This document shows, in pieces, positions 53,927-64,000 of a DNA stretch of 64,000 bases. The stretch spans positions 1,865,001 through 1,929,000 of the forward strand of contig WPIO01000005.1 in the NCBI GenBank assembly GCA_009760855.2, written 5' to 3'. The position numbers and the translations under genes are program-made. How positions within the stretch are numbered: the stretch's first letter is position 1; every line of letters begins with the position of its first letter. The notes under the pieces were generated by a model. The model was not told the origin of the DNA. It made no database searches and saw only the letters and a list, made by a program, of their open reading frames with translations. The DNA comes from Cristatella mucedo (taxonomy: Eukaryota > Bryozoa > Phylactolaemata > Cristatellidae).

Positions 53927-56779
53927 AGTGTGTGTGTGTGTGTGTGTGTGTCAACTGAGGTGGTCCTGACGCGTCAAATGGCAAACTAGTCACCAATACA
54001 AGAAGCCACATGCCTCACAAGCTACAGGACACTTGGTGCTGTGGCTAGTCGAAAATGGGGAGATAGTAAATGATGGCATATGGCACGCAATCGAATGCTG
54101 ATGCCAAAATAGCGACCCTAAAGTATATAACGAGACGTGGAAGCGGCTCCAGAAGGTGCTGGTACGACAAAGTTGGTAGATCAAGCCAGCAATCGATTTC
54201 ACTCATACATTAATTAGAATTTCATATGCTTTCGGGCTGAATATTTCTCAGCCGCAAAAGGGGTGACCAATGAACAGATATGACATTGGGAAATTACTAG
54301 CAGGAAACTAATGATCTCTTTTGTTGCTTTTGTTTAAGATTTAGGCTATACATTTATGACACACCTGGTTCCCAATATTCATAATTCTGGAGCCAATAAT
54401 ATCTCCTCTCTAAGTGCTATAGTACAGCTGATTAGCTTGCCAGAATTGTTTTGCATTATGTAAAGATAATAAAGATTAGCTGAATTAATAGCCTCGCTTT
54501 TTCAGTGTCAGAAATGCTTAATGTGCATTCAACCCACTTGTTCCAAGCAGCGTAAAAGTCCAGCTGCAATACTTGAGCTTAAGATTTGGAAGCGCAGGAA
54601 GTGTAAGCGCTCTGCTAAGCTTCTGCCCAAAAAGAAATTACCCTGAACCTGTGTCACAACTCTCATTGACCGCTTTCTGAGCAGGCACGCTCGACATGAG
54701 ACATTTTAAGTACGGTGGCACCAGTTGCCAGTAGCCTTGCTCAAGTCGGAGTCACTCAGATATTTGCGGTTAAACGCGAGTTGCATTTTAGCTGATCAGA
54801 CCGGTCAAAATGTAGGTTTTTTCTGACGGTATTTCTTATTTCATTTGGTTGTCAACCACAGCGAGAAGCTTTCAACCACTTCACCAAAGCCGGCCAATCG
54901 TACAGCATGGCGACGTATCTTTTCTATTTTAGTGATCTTTGTGCGTTCCAAATGGCTAGCGAGTAGTTGTGATGGTTCTTCCACGGATTTCTTTGAGAAG
55001 AGTGACTGCTGCTAGTATTGGCCACCCGATGCCACACACGTCCACTGAAGGAAGTACACTGAAGCTACGCTACTGCAAAGGCACTGGTCTTGGCGTGCGA
55101 GTGAATTTTAGGGCATCGGGGATCGCATTTTATTTTCTTACTTGGTTTATTTGCTTCGCGTTTTGAAGGGAAGATGAAAACAGGTTATATTCCAGGTATA
55201 ACTTCAGCGCTGGATTGGTGCTGCAAGTATGCAGCTTGCTGCTGTGCTCAGGAATGTGCTCTGACGTCTAAGCTCTCTTTTATAAAGCTTTCGCTTCAGA
55301 TTCCTCTATAACGCCATTTCTGAGACAGATTTGCGACAACGGAACAGTTAATGGCCACGATAGCGAAACGGCATCGTCTTTTCTGCTGCCGATCGTGGTG
55401 CATCTTTTCTAGCCGGTGCAGATACTTCTAAGCTGCTCGCATCCGCGACTGCGCTCATGACTTAGCTACGCTTCTTACTTTCCCCTCGCTGCCCAGTGCT
55501 TGAAGTCCTTCGGCTAACGCACGAAAAGCTACGTAAGCAAGTGAGTAAAAGCTAAAGTAAAATTGTCAACGTAACATCCACTAAGCCCTTGCGGCGGCTT
55601 AAAAGGAGTTTAAAGAGCAATAAAAGGTCAAAAAAAGGTCACTGAGCGTCCTGCGAAGACTGTCGAAACCTAACTTCCCGGCAGATGCTATGCTCTTCCA
55701 TAATAAACGCTAGTCTTATAGCTGCAACTAACTGCATACAGTTATAGAACCCTTCATCTACATAACCTCTGACGCCACGTTGAAGCGAGGAAAGTTTGAC
55801 GTGAGATTTCTGTCGATACATGTATTAATTTCTAGCCGTGAGTGCGTCCACTTTTCAAGAACCCTCAAAAATGCAGCAATATGTTGATGGGTTTGATCGT
55901 AAAGGTAAAGTTGAAGGTGTTGGCTCCTATCCGAATGTTATGCAATGTATCTTCATCTGTAACTTCACAAAGCCATAAAGACGATGTGGGTGTTACGCAG
56001 GAGAGTTTTGTGTAGCCCACTCAAAGCTTCAGGGGTAGCCAACACACGTCATCTCACGCAACAAAGAAAAAGTGAGAAGCATAGCAGCGTCAGGAGAGCA
56101 GCTGCGGTAGTGAGTAGCATGAAAGTAGCAGCTCAGAACCGCTGAAAAGAATAAGCCTTAGTCGTCAGGAGGCGCGTAGCTGTCGTTGCGTAAGAAAGTT
56201 GAAAACTAAAACCCATCGCTGCTATAACTGGCCACAATATCTACTAACAATATATGACTAATGACTACTTGTGTGAGAGGCAGACCATAAACAGACATGG
56301 CCTCGGGAATGGTCACCATATATTTTTAGCTACCTTGAGTATGAACAAGAATGCAAATCTTTCCATCTTCGTCACGTCAACTAGTGTACGGGAACTGAAT
56401 GCATCACTGCAAACGATTAACCTCTTCTCAGATGCGCCACAAACAATAAAAAAATTGTCAAGCCTAAAATGAAATCACTGCAGCAAACTTCATTTGGATA
56501 CGCTTTCCCTGTCAGACATGCCAGAATTATTCGGGCTATTATAAATCGTATCGTAGCGACGGCACGCAGTCAGGCCTGGCTCCGCCTTACAGCGTTCGCG
56601 CTCATACAGGTGTAGACATCCGCTCAGGGGCTGTTTTGGCCGAGAAAGGTCCTAGTCAATCAGCTATAGAATTTCACCCGAATTCTAATATTCAGAATAG
56701 TACTCTCCCCTGCCAGATTTGTATGCAGAGACTGGTTTGGTTGGTTGCCAAGTCACTGCTATTCGCTGTTTAAATAGTC
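52961..56779. other. Intergenic sequence
   Basis: No gene supported. It contains the TG microsatellite at 53876, and at 54477-54512 a short match to the 3' end of SINE family A (AGCTGAATTAATAGCCTCG). Confidence 0.4.
53876..53952. repeat. TG microsatellite
   Basis: About 36 TG units with two short interruptions. Confidence 0.95.
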
Positions 56780-56862
56780 TCTACTGCGTAAGTAGTACAC
56801 CTGACAATGGCGGTCTTGGATCGTGAGTTTGAGTCCTGCAGTAGGCAATTCTTTATAACGAA
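56780..56862 (+). repeat. Decayed tRNA-derived SINE, family A
   Basis: TGAGTTTGAGTCCTGCAGTAG is a degenerate B box in the context of family A, followed by GGCAATTCTTTAT as in the copy at 34.7 kb. The rest is unrecognisable. Confidence 0.6.
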
Positions 56863-57233
56863 ATGCAAGCGAGATATTTATTTTATTATTAAATGCATGT
56901 GAATTTTTAGCAGCTTTATAAATGAGGCTGTTGAATCAGCCGACCACTTTAGTGCTTGCTTACATTTACTTAAGCTTAAAGCCTTTCGGACTGTGTTCTT
57001 TTAGGAGGCCCATGACTGCGTGAAGGAGCCCGGCCTCGGCCTGCACTTGGCCAACTCATATGAATACGATGAAATTATTTTAACGTCTGCTCTCAGCGAT
57101 AGCTGCTGTAGATCCGGACTTCTAACGTTTTTAGGATTATTTATGTCTTCTGGCTCCATATTGTTTTCACACAACGTTCTCTGGGACTAAAGGTTCTTGA
57201 TCGCATTTCCCACGTCAAAGTTGCCTAATGCTG

Positions 57234-57372
57234 GTTTGTCACAGTGGTTGAGATCCCTTTAACGACCGAGGTCAAGATGTATATATTTGATGACCGAGCT
57301 CGTGCACCCGAGCCACGAGGCATACGCGAAGTGCCTTAATAGAGATTAAGTTCTCTTAGGGCGCTATACACA
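57234..57372 (+). repeat. SINE family B with LINE-type tail
   Basis: A tRNA-like head (CACAGTGGTTGAGATCCC as A box; CGTGCACCCGAGCC as degenerate B box), followed by GAAGTGCCTTAATAGAGATTAAGTTCTCTTAGGGCGCT in two parts, which matches the 3' terminus of the local LINE. Homologous to 59735-59850. Confidence 0.65.
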
Positions 57373-57377
57373 CTCGC

Positions 57378-57394
57378 GAAGGCGCGCGCGCGCG

Positions 57395-57458
<64 letters not shown>

Positions 57459-57469
57459 CATATACACAC

Positions 57470-57509
<40 letters not shown>

Positions 57510-57520
57510 AGAGAGATAAT
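57378..57520. repeat. Compound microsatellite
   Basis: Successive GC, CA, TA, ACAT and GA dinucleotide blocks. Confidence 0.95.
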
Positions 57521-57903
57521 AGCATACACGAACCGTAGCTGCACTGGGGAACGATGAGAGGCTTAATTTTCTGATCCCCGTCAAGTTATCGAATGTTGGA
57601 GTTGCTGTGGTATAACCTAGCAGCACGCCTGCTCCCATAGAAAAATGCAGAGAAAAAATATTGAGGGGCTTTGCAATAAGCCACTATAGTTTAGGGTTAT
57701 GCACTTTTTATGCGGTACTTAGTGTGAACGTTCTCGATTGCGGTCGTGCTGTGTGCACGTCGGCACATTTGTCTATTTCTACGCTGCTCCAAGGGTCTCG
57801 TTAGCTGACTGCTTCAAGACGCTAGCTCCGCCAGCATGCACGTCAGGTATAAGCAAGGAATAGCACCCATTTAGTACGCTGCGTCTCTGGCTAAAAAAGG
57901 GTT

Positions 57904-58058
57904 CGGCTGATTTAACAGCCTCGTTTAGATAGCGGCAGAAGAGCCTTCGCGGCTATCACCACTGCTTGCGGTGAGCAATGAACGATCGCCCCCTGCAGCA
58001 CACGAACCCACGACCTCAAGGTCGTGAAGAGCAAGCATACTACCACTGTGCTCATACC
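57904..58058 (-). repeat. tRNA-derived SINE, family A
   Basis: Minus-oriented copy with B-box region TCGTGGGTTCGTGTGCTGCA and 3' end GAGGCTGTTAAATCAGCC. Several differences from the copies at 34.6 and 59.5 kb. Confidence 0.8.
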
Positions 58059-58539
58059 CAGACTGAGCACTTTAGTTCACGAGCCGCTACAGAATGTCTG
58101 TAACAAAACACTGTTTGATATATTTTTCGGCTAGTTTACAACTTGGATTTCACAATTTGTGCTAAGTCTAGCTCTGCAACGCACGTTGGACGGATGCGAC
58201 TACGTCGTGTCGTCCTCTCCCGGCTCATAGCTGCAGCTTGGACTTGAACCCTTTCAATATACTGGCATCATTCTAGACCGACTCGCGATTGGCTTCAATA
58301 CGTGAGCCCAGCTTCAAGGTCATAGGCGAGAAACTTCGGCTCTGTGACGTGATCCCAGTTACCAACCACGCTAGGGAGTAACCTGAGGATTGAGCGAGGG
58401 AGACGTCACGTCGGAAACTGTCGTAGTTCGCTGCAGCAGCAGCGAGCGTGGGGGAGGCAGGGGTACGGACATTCCCCTCTGGATGTTCCCCCCGAAGATT
58501 CCCCCCCCAGACATTCCCCCATGTGGTTGGACATTTGCA

Positions 58540-58825
58540 TCCCGGGTATATGGTTAAGGGCTTTAGGATTTAGTTTTTAGTGCTTTAGGCTTAAGGGTTT
58601 TAGGTTTTAGTGTTTAGGGTTTTAGAATTTAGGGTTTAGTGTATAGGATTTTAGGGTTTACAGTTTTAGGGTTTAGTGTTTAGCGTTTAGGGTTTTAGGT
58701 TTTCGGGTTTAGGGGTTTAGGGTTTAGTGTTTAGGGATTGGTGTTTAAGGTTTTAGGGTTTAGGTTTTAGGGTTTAGGGTTAAGGTTTTAGGGTTTAGGG
58801 TTAACGATTTAGTGTTTAGGGCAGG
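58540..58825 (+). repeat. Degenerate TTTAGGG-like tandem repeat
   Basis: About 280 bp of TTTAGGG, TTTTAGGG and TTTAGTG variants in one direction. It resembles a degenerate telomere-type repeat inside the chromosome. A C-rich stretch with repeated GACATTCCCC and TTCCCCCC lies directly before it. Confidence 0.85.
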
Positions 58826-59209
58826 CTGCGCCTCCGCCGGCTACATCCGCCCTCGCTAGTATTCTGTGCTTTAATGAGCGCGTATTAGGGCGTAACGAGA
58901 TCTCTTGAAATAGAGTTATACTCAGTAGACCTCTGAGGCTTCATGCTCATTTGCAGGAACGCGCGGCACGTCGTAGCGCGCGTCCCCGGTTTGAGGAGTA
59001 CGAACATGTGCCTGGCGGCGTCGAGTGGGTCCTAACTCCCGCGGGAACGAACTTTATGGCTCGCCGACGCAGCTACAGCCGCCGCAACCGCTGACGCCGC
59101 AGTTGCAGCTGCTGCTGCCGCCGCTCGCTCCATTAGAAACCATCCTTCCAATCCATCGATCCTTCCAATTATACTGAGTTTATCTTATTTCAATAGAGCT
59201 TGAACTGCA

Positions 59210-59249
<40 letters not shown>

Positions 59250-59473
59250 TGTATTTTAAGTTATAAATTCATCAACATAAGAGAGGGAAATTTCCTAACC
59301 CGGAGGGAGGAGTCGGGGGATGTCCTAGGGTTCACCAGTGGGTCCGGCGGAAAACGTCCATGGGGAATGTCCTATAACCGGGACGCAGGGACACACTGTG
59401 TGGTGAGCGCGCCATGCGTCCCGCAGGCTCCGGTGTCCGCCGGGTAATAAATAAATAAAGAAATAAATAAATA

Positions 59474-59637
59474 CTAGCTGATTTAACCACCTCTTCTGCA
59501 TAGCGACAGAAGAGCTTTTGCGGCTATCACCACCGCTTGCAGTGGCGATAAAGGATCGCCCACTGCAGGATTCGAGCCCACGACATCGGGTCACGACCTC
59601 GTGGCCGAGGTCGTGAAAAGCAACCGCCTTACCTAGT
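59474..59637 (-). repeat. tRNA-derived SINE, family A
   Basis: Minus copy with TCGTGGGCTCGAATCCTGCA as the B box and an AATAAATA tail on its 3' side (59445-59473). This is very close to the Polinton copy. Confidence 0.85.
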
Positions 59638-59734
59638 CCTTACAAGCAAAGGTAGGACTGAACTGGAGAGGAAGCGGGGGGGGGTAAGGTCAACAAGTCC
59701 AGGACCAGGATTTCCGAGCAGCTGCTCCCCGGTC

Positions 59735-59850
59735 CACCGTCAAGGTCAAGGTGAATGCATTGGATGACCGAGGTCATGGGTTCGAGCCCCATGGCATATG
59801 AGAAGCACCTGAATAGTGAGCAAGTTCTCTTGGGGTACTTTGCAAATGAA
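59735..59850 (+). repeat. SINE family B with LINE-type tail
   Basis: Contains a strong B box (CATGGGTTCGAGCCCCATGG) and then AGCAAGTTCTCTTGGGGTAC, a match to the LINE 3' terminus. Confidence 0.7.
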
Positions 59851-60168
59851 CTGCTATTTTTATATTTATCTTTCCCTCTCCGTTATCAGGTTTTAATGAA
59901 TTTATTAGTAGCAGCTGTTCAAATTCTCAGGGCGGTGCTACCTGACGCCGCACAACACGCCGGTGCGGTGCGTGCAGCGATAAGCTGAGCGTTCTCTGCT
60001 GCAACTCGCCGCGGCTGAAAATTCCGAGCTGCTTCCGGTACGCGCGAGGAACAGACCATTCTGACGATTGCCAAAGCGCGATCCACACCAAAGTTGCTGC
60101 GAACGCTCGGCGGGTTTGCGGCAGGCGCGCACGCCGAGCGCCGCCGAGCACCGCCGTAACTGAGCGCC

Positions 60169-61377
60169 CTAGGCGCTTGGCTCCAACCGGCGGACGGTGT
60201 CTGTGCAATTCGCTTCGATGCTCCGCACGCAAGCCGACTTGCCAACGTGAGTGCTCGTCGATTCGGTGCGCTCGCTCAGTCTGCAGAGCGCCACGTCCTT
60301 GACCGTGCGCCTGAAGGCGCTCATCATCGTCGTGTAGATGAAGAAGTTGACCGACATGGCGACGAGCGTGGCTGCGTTCATGACGTCGCCCAGGCTCTCG
60401 TACACGCGCACGAGCGGCGGATGCACCTGCGCGGCGACCAGCACGACGCCCTGCGGCAGCTCGACGAGCACTTCCAGCGCGACGACGGCGAATAGCGCCG
60501 CCGTGACCAGGATGTGGTCGCGCGCTCGCCGCGACGCCTCCGAGCGGCCGGCGCGCGCCAGCGACTTGCGGCGCGCCTCGGCGCGGCACATGGCGGTGAG
60601 GAGGAGAGCCGTGAGCACCGCCAGCAGCGCCGGCGGCGCGAGCTTGACGGCGACGGCGAACAGCCACGCGTTGGCGGCGACCAGCCGCTCCCTGTCGACT
60701 TCCGTCCAGTCGACGTACGTCAGAGTGTGCAGGCGCCGCGCGGCGTCGCCGTCCGCCGGCAGGCAGTAAGGGAAGGTCGCGTACTTGACGCTGTGCGCCG
60801 GCACGACCGCGTAGAGCAGCCAGCCGGGCAGCTGCGTGAGCGCCGACACGAGCACGACGGCGGCCGTGACGAGGCCGGCGCTGCGCAGCGTGCACAGGCG
60901 CTTGCCGACGGTCGGGTGGCGGATGCACAAGTAGCGGAAGGTCGCCACCGCCACCGCCTCCCAGACGGCCACGGCGCGGCACAGGAGCGTGACGGCGCTC
61001 GCCGCCGCCCAGTAGACGACGCGCGCGCGGCTCGTCGAGAGGGGCGCGCGCGCCGCCGCCGAGACGCCGACCTCGGCGTGGACGTAGAACATGACGCTGA
61101 GCGGAAACTGGGCCGCCAGCAGGCAGCTGTCGGCCACGGCGAGCGCCGCCAGCAGCGCGTTGACGGGCGTCAGCATGCGCTTGCGCGTGAGCACGACGAT
61201 GGTGAAAAGGTTGACGGCGAGCCCAATCGGGCACACGACCGCCGTCAGGTAGCCGTGCGTCGTCTTCGCCTCCGCCTGCGCCAGCAGCGAGAGGCACTCG
61301 CTTCTCGCCTCGTCGCTCTCGTTGCCGGCAGACGGCGGCGGCGCGAGGAGGCGGCTGCTGTCGTTCGCGTCGGCCAT
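60169..61377 (-). CDS. Rhodopsin-like peptide receptor (GPCR)
   Basis: An intact, intronless 402-residue frame. I chose the Met of MADANDSSRLL at 61377 over the upstream MWLPQRL (61479), because it starts a typical glycosylated extracellular N-terminus (NDS and NES sites). Seven membrane segments are visible: TM1 LTAVVCPIGLAVNLFTIVVL; TM2 NALLAALAVADSCLLAAQF; TM3 ending TFRYLCIRHP in place of DRY; TM4; TM5; TM6 VVALEVLVELPQGVVLV; and TM7 VAMSVNFFIYTTMMSAFRR with NFFIY in place of NPxxY. FRYLCIRHP and the ELPQG motif are typical of invertebrate FMRFamide/myosuppressin-type receptors (Srw-like). The third cytoplasmic loop is Arg/Ala-rich. The extreme GC content suggests a CpG-rich locus. The ligand is not deducible. 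Confidence 0.85.
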   Translation of the reverse strand: MADANDSSRLLAPPPSAGNESDEARSECLSLLAQAEAKTTHGYLTAVVCPIGLAVNLFTIVVLTRKRMLTPVNALLAALAVADSCLLAAQFPLSVMFYVHAEVGVSAAARAPLSTSRARVVYWAAASAVTLLCRAVAVWEAVAVATFRYLCIRHPTVGKRLCTLRSAGLVTAAVVLVSALTQLPGWLLYAVVPAHSVKYATFPYCLPADGDAARRLHTLTYVDWTEVDRERLVAANAWLFAVAVKLAPPALLAVLTALLLTAMCRAEARRKSLARAGRSEASRRARDHILVTAALFAVVALEVLVELPQGVVLVAAQVHPPLVRVYESLGDVMNAATLVAMSVNFFIYTTMMSAFRRTVKDVALCRLSERTESTSTHVGKSACVRSIEANCTDTVRRLEPSA

Positions 61378-61480
61378 GAGTGGCTGCGCGGCGCCCGAGC
61401 CGCGCCGTGCAGCCGCGAGCTCGCCGGCGATCCGGCGGCGAAAGTGGTCCCGATGCGACAAGCGCTGGGGGAGCCACAAA

Positions 61481-61511
<31 letters not shown>

Positions 61512-61909
61512 AGCGGTGCTTCGGCGGAGCTCGCGAGAGCGCGGTCGCGGCGAGCGCGCCGCTGAAGAGGCGAGACCGCGGCGGAGGCGGCTTTGGCGTC
61601 GGCGATGCGGCGATGCGGCGATCGGCGGAGCGCGTCTGCCGGACACTTGCTCTCAGAGGGCACCGCAGAGCCGGGCACTCTTCTTCTTTGCTCGACGGAG
61701 AGCGCCTGGCCTAGGCCGCCGCCGCCGCCGCGCGTCTACTCCGCCGCGGCCACACTCTGAAAGACACAGACGAAACGGTGCGCGCGCGCGGCATTAGGAG
61801 CAGCGTGCCTATCGAGAAGGCGCTAGCTCGTGTGTACTTCCGGTTTTGCCACGAACAGACAAAGTGTGCTAGCCTGAAGCTCGATGAGAAGACATTGCAA
61901 TACATTTTC

Positions 61910-63120
61910 TTTTAGCATCTCCAGAGAACTTAATCTCCTAGTCACTTTGCGTATCCTGGAAAGGATGCATGTCAACATTGTAGTGATGAAATGCAGATTG
62001 AAGCTCGCATAAGCACACCAGGGCTATTCACAGGAACCCAGAGTAGGCTGGTTTATAGTTTCAATTTAAATCTCTTCCGTTCAGGGGACGTCGGAGCGAA
62101 CATCGGGAGGGGAGAGTTTTGGGCTTTGGAAGCAAACGAAGTAAAAGCACTGTCCAAATGATTTGAGGTCAGTTCGAGGCATAGCTTAATTACTTGTGCT
62201 AACAAGCAAAGCCTGATTAAAACATATTTCTGATAAGGGGTTCTCTTAAAAGAGAATTCGGAACCTAGATTGTATTGACAGAACCGTGAAGTCAATATGC
62301 GACTTGATGAGGGGCAAGTCCGGATACGAGAGAGAAGAGGTTGCAGGAGGAATGGGAGCAGTTGCGACGTTCAGGACAGACAAATCTGTAGCCTCAGAGT
62401 TCGGCAGCTACAGCAAGCTTCATATATATGGGCAGGAAGGCCTGAGATGTGAGTGAGTTGCGTACGGCTATACGGGATGTCACGAATGCAAGGACCTGGT
62501 TTTCAGCAGTGGCCTTAACTAGGCCATCGAATTTTGGCAACGGTTAGTAGCTGAAATAAGGTACACTTGACTGTGGACCTAAAGAGGTCATCTAGTGATA
62601 GGTCATTTTGGGAAAAAACACTCAGATTGGGCTCAGCAGCTGTATGACTGCTGTACGCTGGCCGAACTCGTTTTGCGCGGTTAGGCTTTCCAATTTCAGA
62701 GTAACTACGAGTTCTGCCTTAACTGGTAAGACATGCTTTTCTTTCATTCAGCGAGCGAAAGTTTGCTCCAAGTACGAATACGTACCAGTACGAATGCCAG
62801 CAATATAGTTTTGAGAGGGATTTAAGATGGGTCAATGAGTTAGGAGGCAGGGAGGAATCAATGCACACTTACAGTTTATGACATTTGCATAAAAACAAAA
62901 CTCCAAGCTTTTGCTTGGCGAGTACTTTGGCAAGAGAGATGGAGAGAATATAAATCGCGGTAAGAAGTGGATCAAGCACAGATCACTGGGCTTCCCTAAT
63001 CATTAAAGACTCCTCTAATGACATTTGCGTGGTGTCATTAAAGCTCTCAAATCTCTTAAGGAGATAAGGCCTATACCGTTCAAGTGCACTGCCAGTAATA
63101 ATTATGCGAGATGATTAATG
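61910..63120 (-). pseudogene. Decayed LINE, RT and 3' end
   Basis: Minus-oriented remnants in order: the terminus (CCAGAGAACTTAATCTC, 61919), the 3' UTR, the C-terminal region near 62080, RT C-terminal matches around 62560-62610 (TTGACTGTGGACCTAAAGAG) and matches up to about 63120. All frames are broken. This is one of the oldest copies here. Confidence 0.65.
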
Positions 63121-63783
63121 GGCGAGAAGGACTTGGCGAACCATGGCTTATGTTGCTGCTGCTTATAGCTTCAGCGGGAGCTAGCAGAGAGATTCTATCT
63201 GAGATAGCATTCAGGAGAATGTGTACTGATTACACATCCTAAGACTGACAGCGAGCAGCCCGACCGACGGCCCAGCTGCTGCTGCTGCTGCTGCTGCTCT
63301 GTCAGCACCAGCTGCCTAGGCAGCTGCCTGCGCATTTAGCATCCCATGGATGCTAAATACATTTAGCATCCCATCAGCATAGACTATAGCATCCCATTCA
63401 TCACAGCAAGAAAGCTTGCTCTGCCTTGGTAAGCCCGCAATAGGCTAGGCCCCAGGCCGGCGGCTTCAGGTCGTCACGTATCGTGTTGCCTTGCGAAGTC
63501 AAGAGAGTCCAGAGGAAAACGTGCCAAGGAAAGCGTGCTGAGGCGACCAGCAAGCACTGGCAACAGCTGGGCAGTAATGCCTGTGTCCTGGCTGTTATTT
63601 AACTGCATTACTTTACTTGTATGCATGTCACATTTGGCGGCTCAGAGTTTGTGGAGCAAGGTCAAGGTTAGATCTCACGTCACCAGGCTCTCGATTGAGC
63701 TACCGGTCAATTGCGAGCCCTCGTACGACCGAGGCCGCGAGGCACTTCCGCCACTAGGCGTTACGTTACGCTGCGGCTGCTCC

Positions 63784-63830
<47 letters not shown>

Positions 63831-64000
63831 CGGAAGGAAATATAGTCATTATTATTTATTTATTATTTATTATCATTTCCTCGAGAGAGAGAGAGAGAGC
63901 GGAAGGAATATAAGCGAAATGAACAGGAAAAAGAAAGAAAGAAACGAGAGACAGACAAAAAATTGCACGAGGGTCGTGAGCATAAAGAACAGAAATAGCG
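63121..64000. other. Intergenic sequence with simple repeats
   Basis: A GCT run (63276-63299), two adjacent hairpins (CAGCTGCCTAGGCAGCTG at about 63309 and ATTTAGCATCC...GGATGCTAAAT at about 63336) and GA microsatellites at 63785-63830 and 63882-63900. No gene is seen. Confidence 0.5.

Noticed and set aside
57904-59637. Family A units as true tRNA genes
   Set aside because: They have B boxes but no acceptor stem pairing that I can see, share a common 3' body and A-rich tail, and occur in several diverged copies, which fits SINEs.
59927-61797. Frames of 583 and 427 codons over the receptor locus
   Set aside because: They arise from the extreme GC content. Only the frame with seven membrane segments makes a plausible protein.

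Overview
The window looks like nuclear DNA of an invertebrate animal. It is dense in repeats: CR1/L2-like LINEs, tRNA-derived SINEs, LTR-element fragments, and GA, CA, TG and TTTA microsatellites. Only one convincing host gene is visible, an intronless GC-rich rhodopsin-like peptide receptor (60169-61377, minus). I cannot name the species.

The main feature is a 26.3-kb AT-rich Maverick/Polinton-type virus-like transposon (19540-45845). It has 109-bp terminal inverted repeats and an apparent 5-bp target duplication, AGCGG. It carries a protein-primed family B DNA polymerase, a retroviral-type integrase, an A32-like packaging ATPase, an adenain-like cysteine protease next to a zinc ribbon, a double-jelly-roll major capsid protein, a phospholipase-A2-like minor capsid protein, a pVI-like hydrophobic protein, a penton/spike-like candidate and four fibre-like genes. 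An HNH-AP2 homing endonuclease and several unrecognised small proteins complete the set. Genes lie on both strands with very short gaps, and many start codons directly follow a TATATAGAA-like motif. Almost every long gene has one-base frameshifts or stops. This copy is therefore either decayed or read through an error-prone assembly.

The element has itself been hit by host retrotransposons. A near-complete 3.7-kb LINE sits inside the polymerase gene (22246-25910) and a tRNA-derived SINE sits at 34629-34795. The same LINE family occurs at 2.4, 3.9, 12-14.9, 17.1, 47.5-50, 50.7, 52.7 and 62-63 kb.

Region by region: 1-9.3 kb is intergenic DNA with LINE scraps. From 9.3 to 11.7 kb there is a GA microsatellite, a perfect 38-bp palindrome and a Ty3/Gypsy RNaseH fragment. 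From 12 to 17.5 kb there are LINE copies, one interrupted by a compact LTR element (15227-16888) that has a gag-like frame and no pol. The Polinton follows at 19.5-45.8 kb. From 47.5 to 59.9 kb there are a chimeric LINE, SINEs, microsatellites and TTTAGGG-like repeats. The receptor gene is at 60-61.4 kb, and 61.9-64 kb holds LINE remnants and GA repeats.
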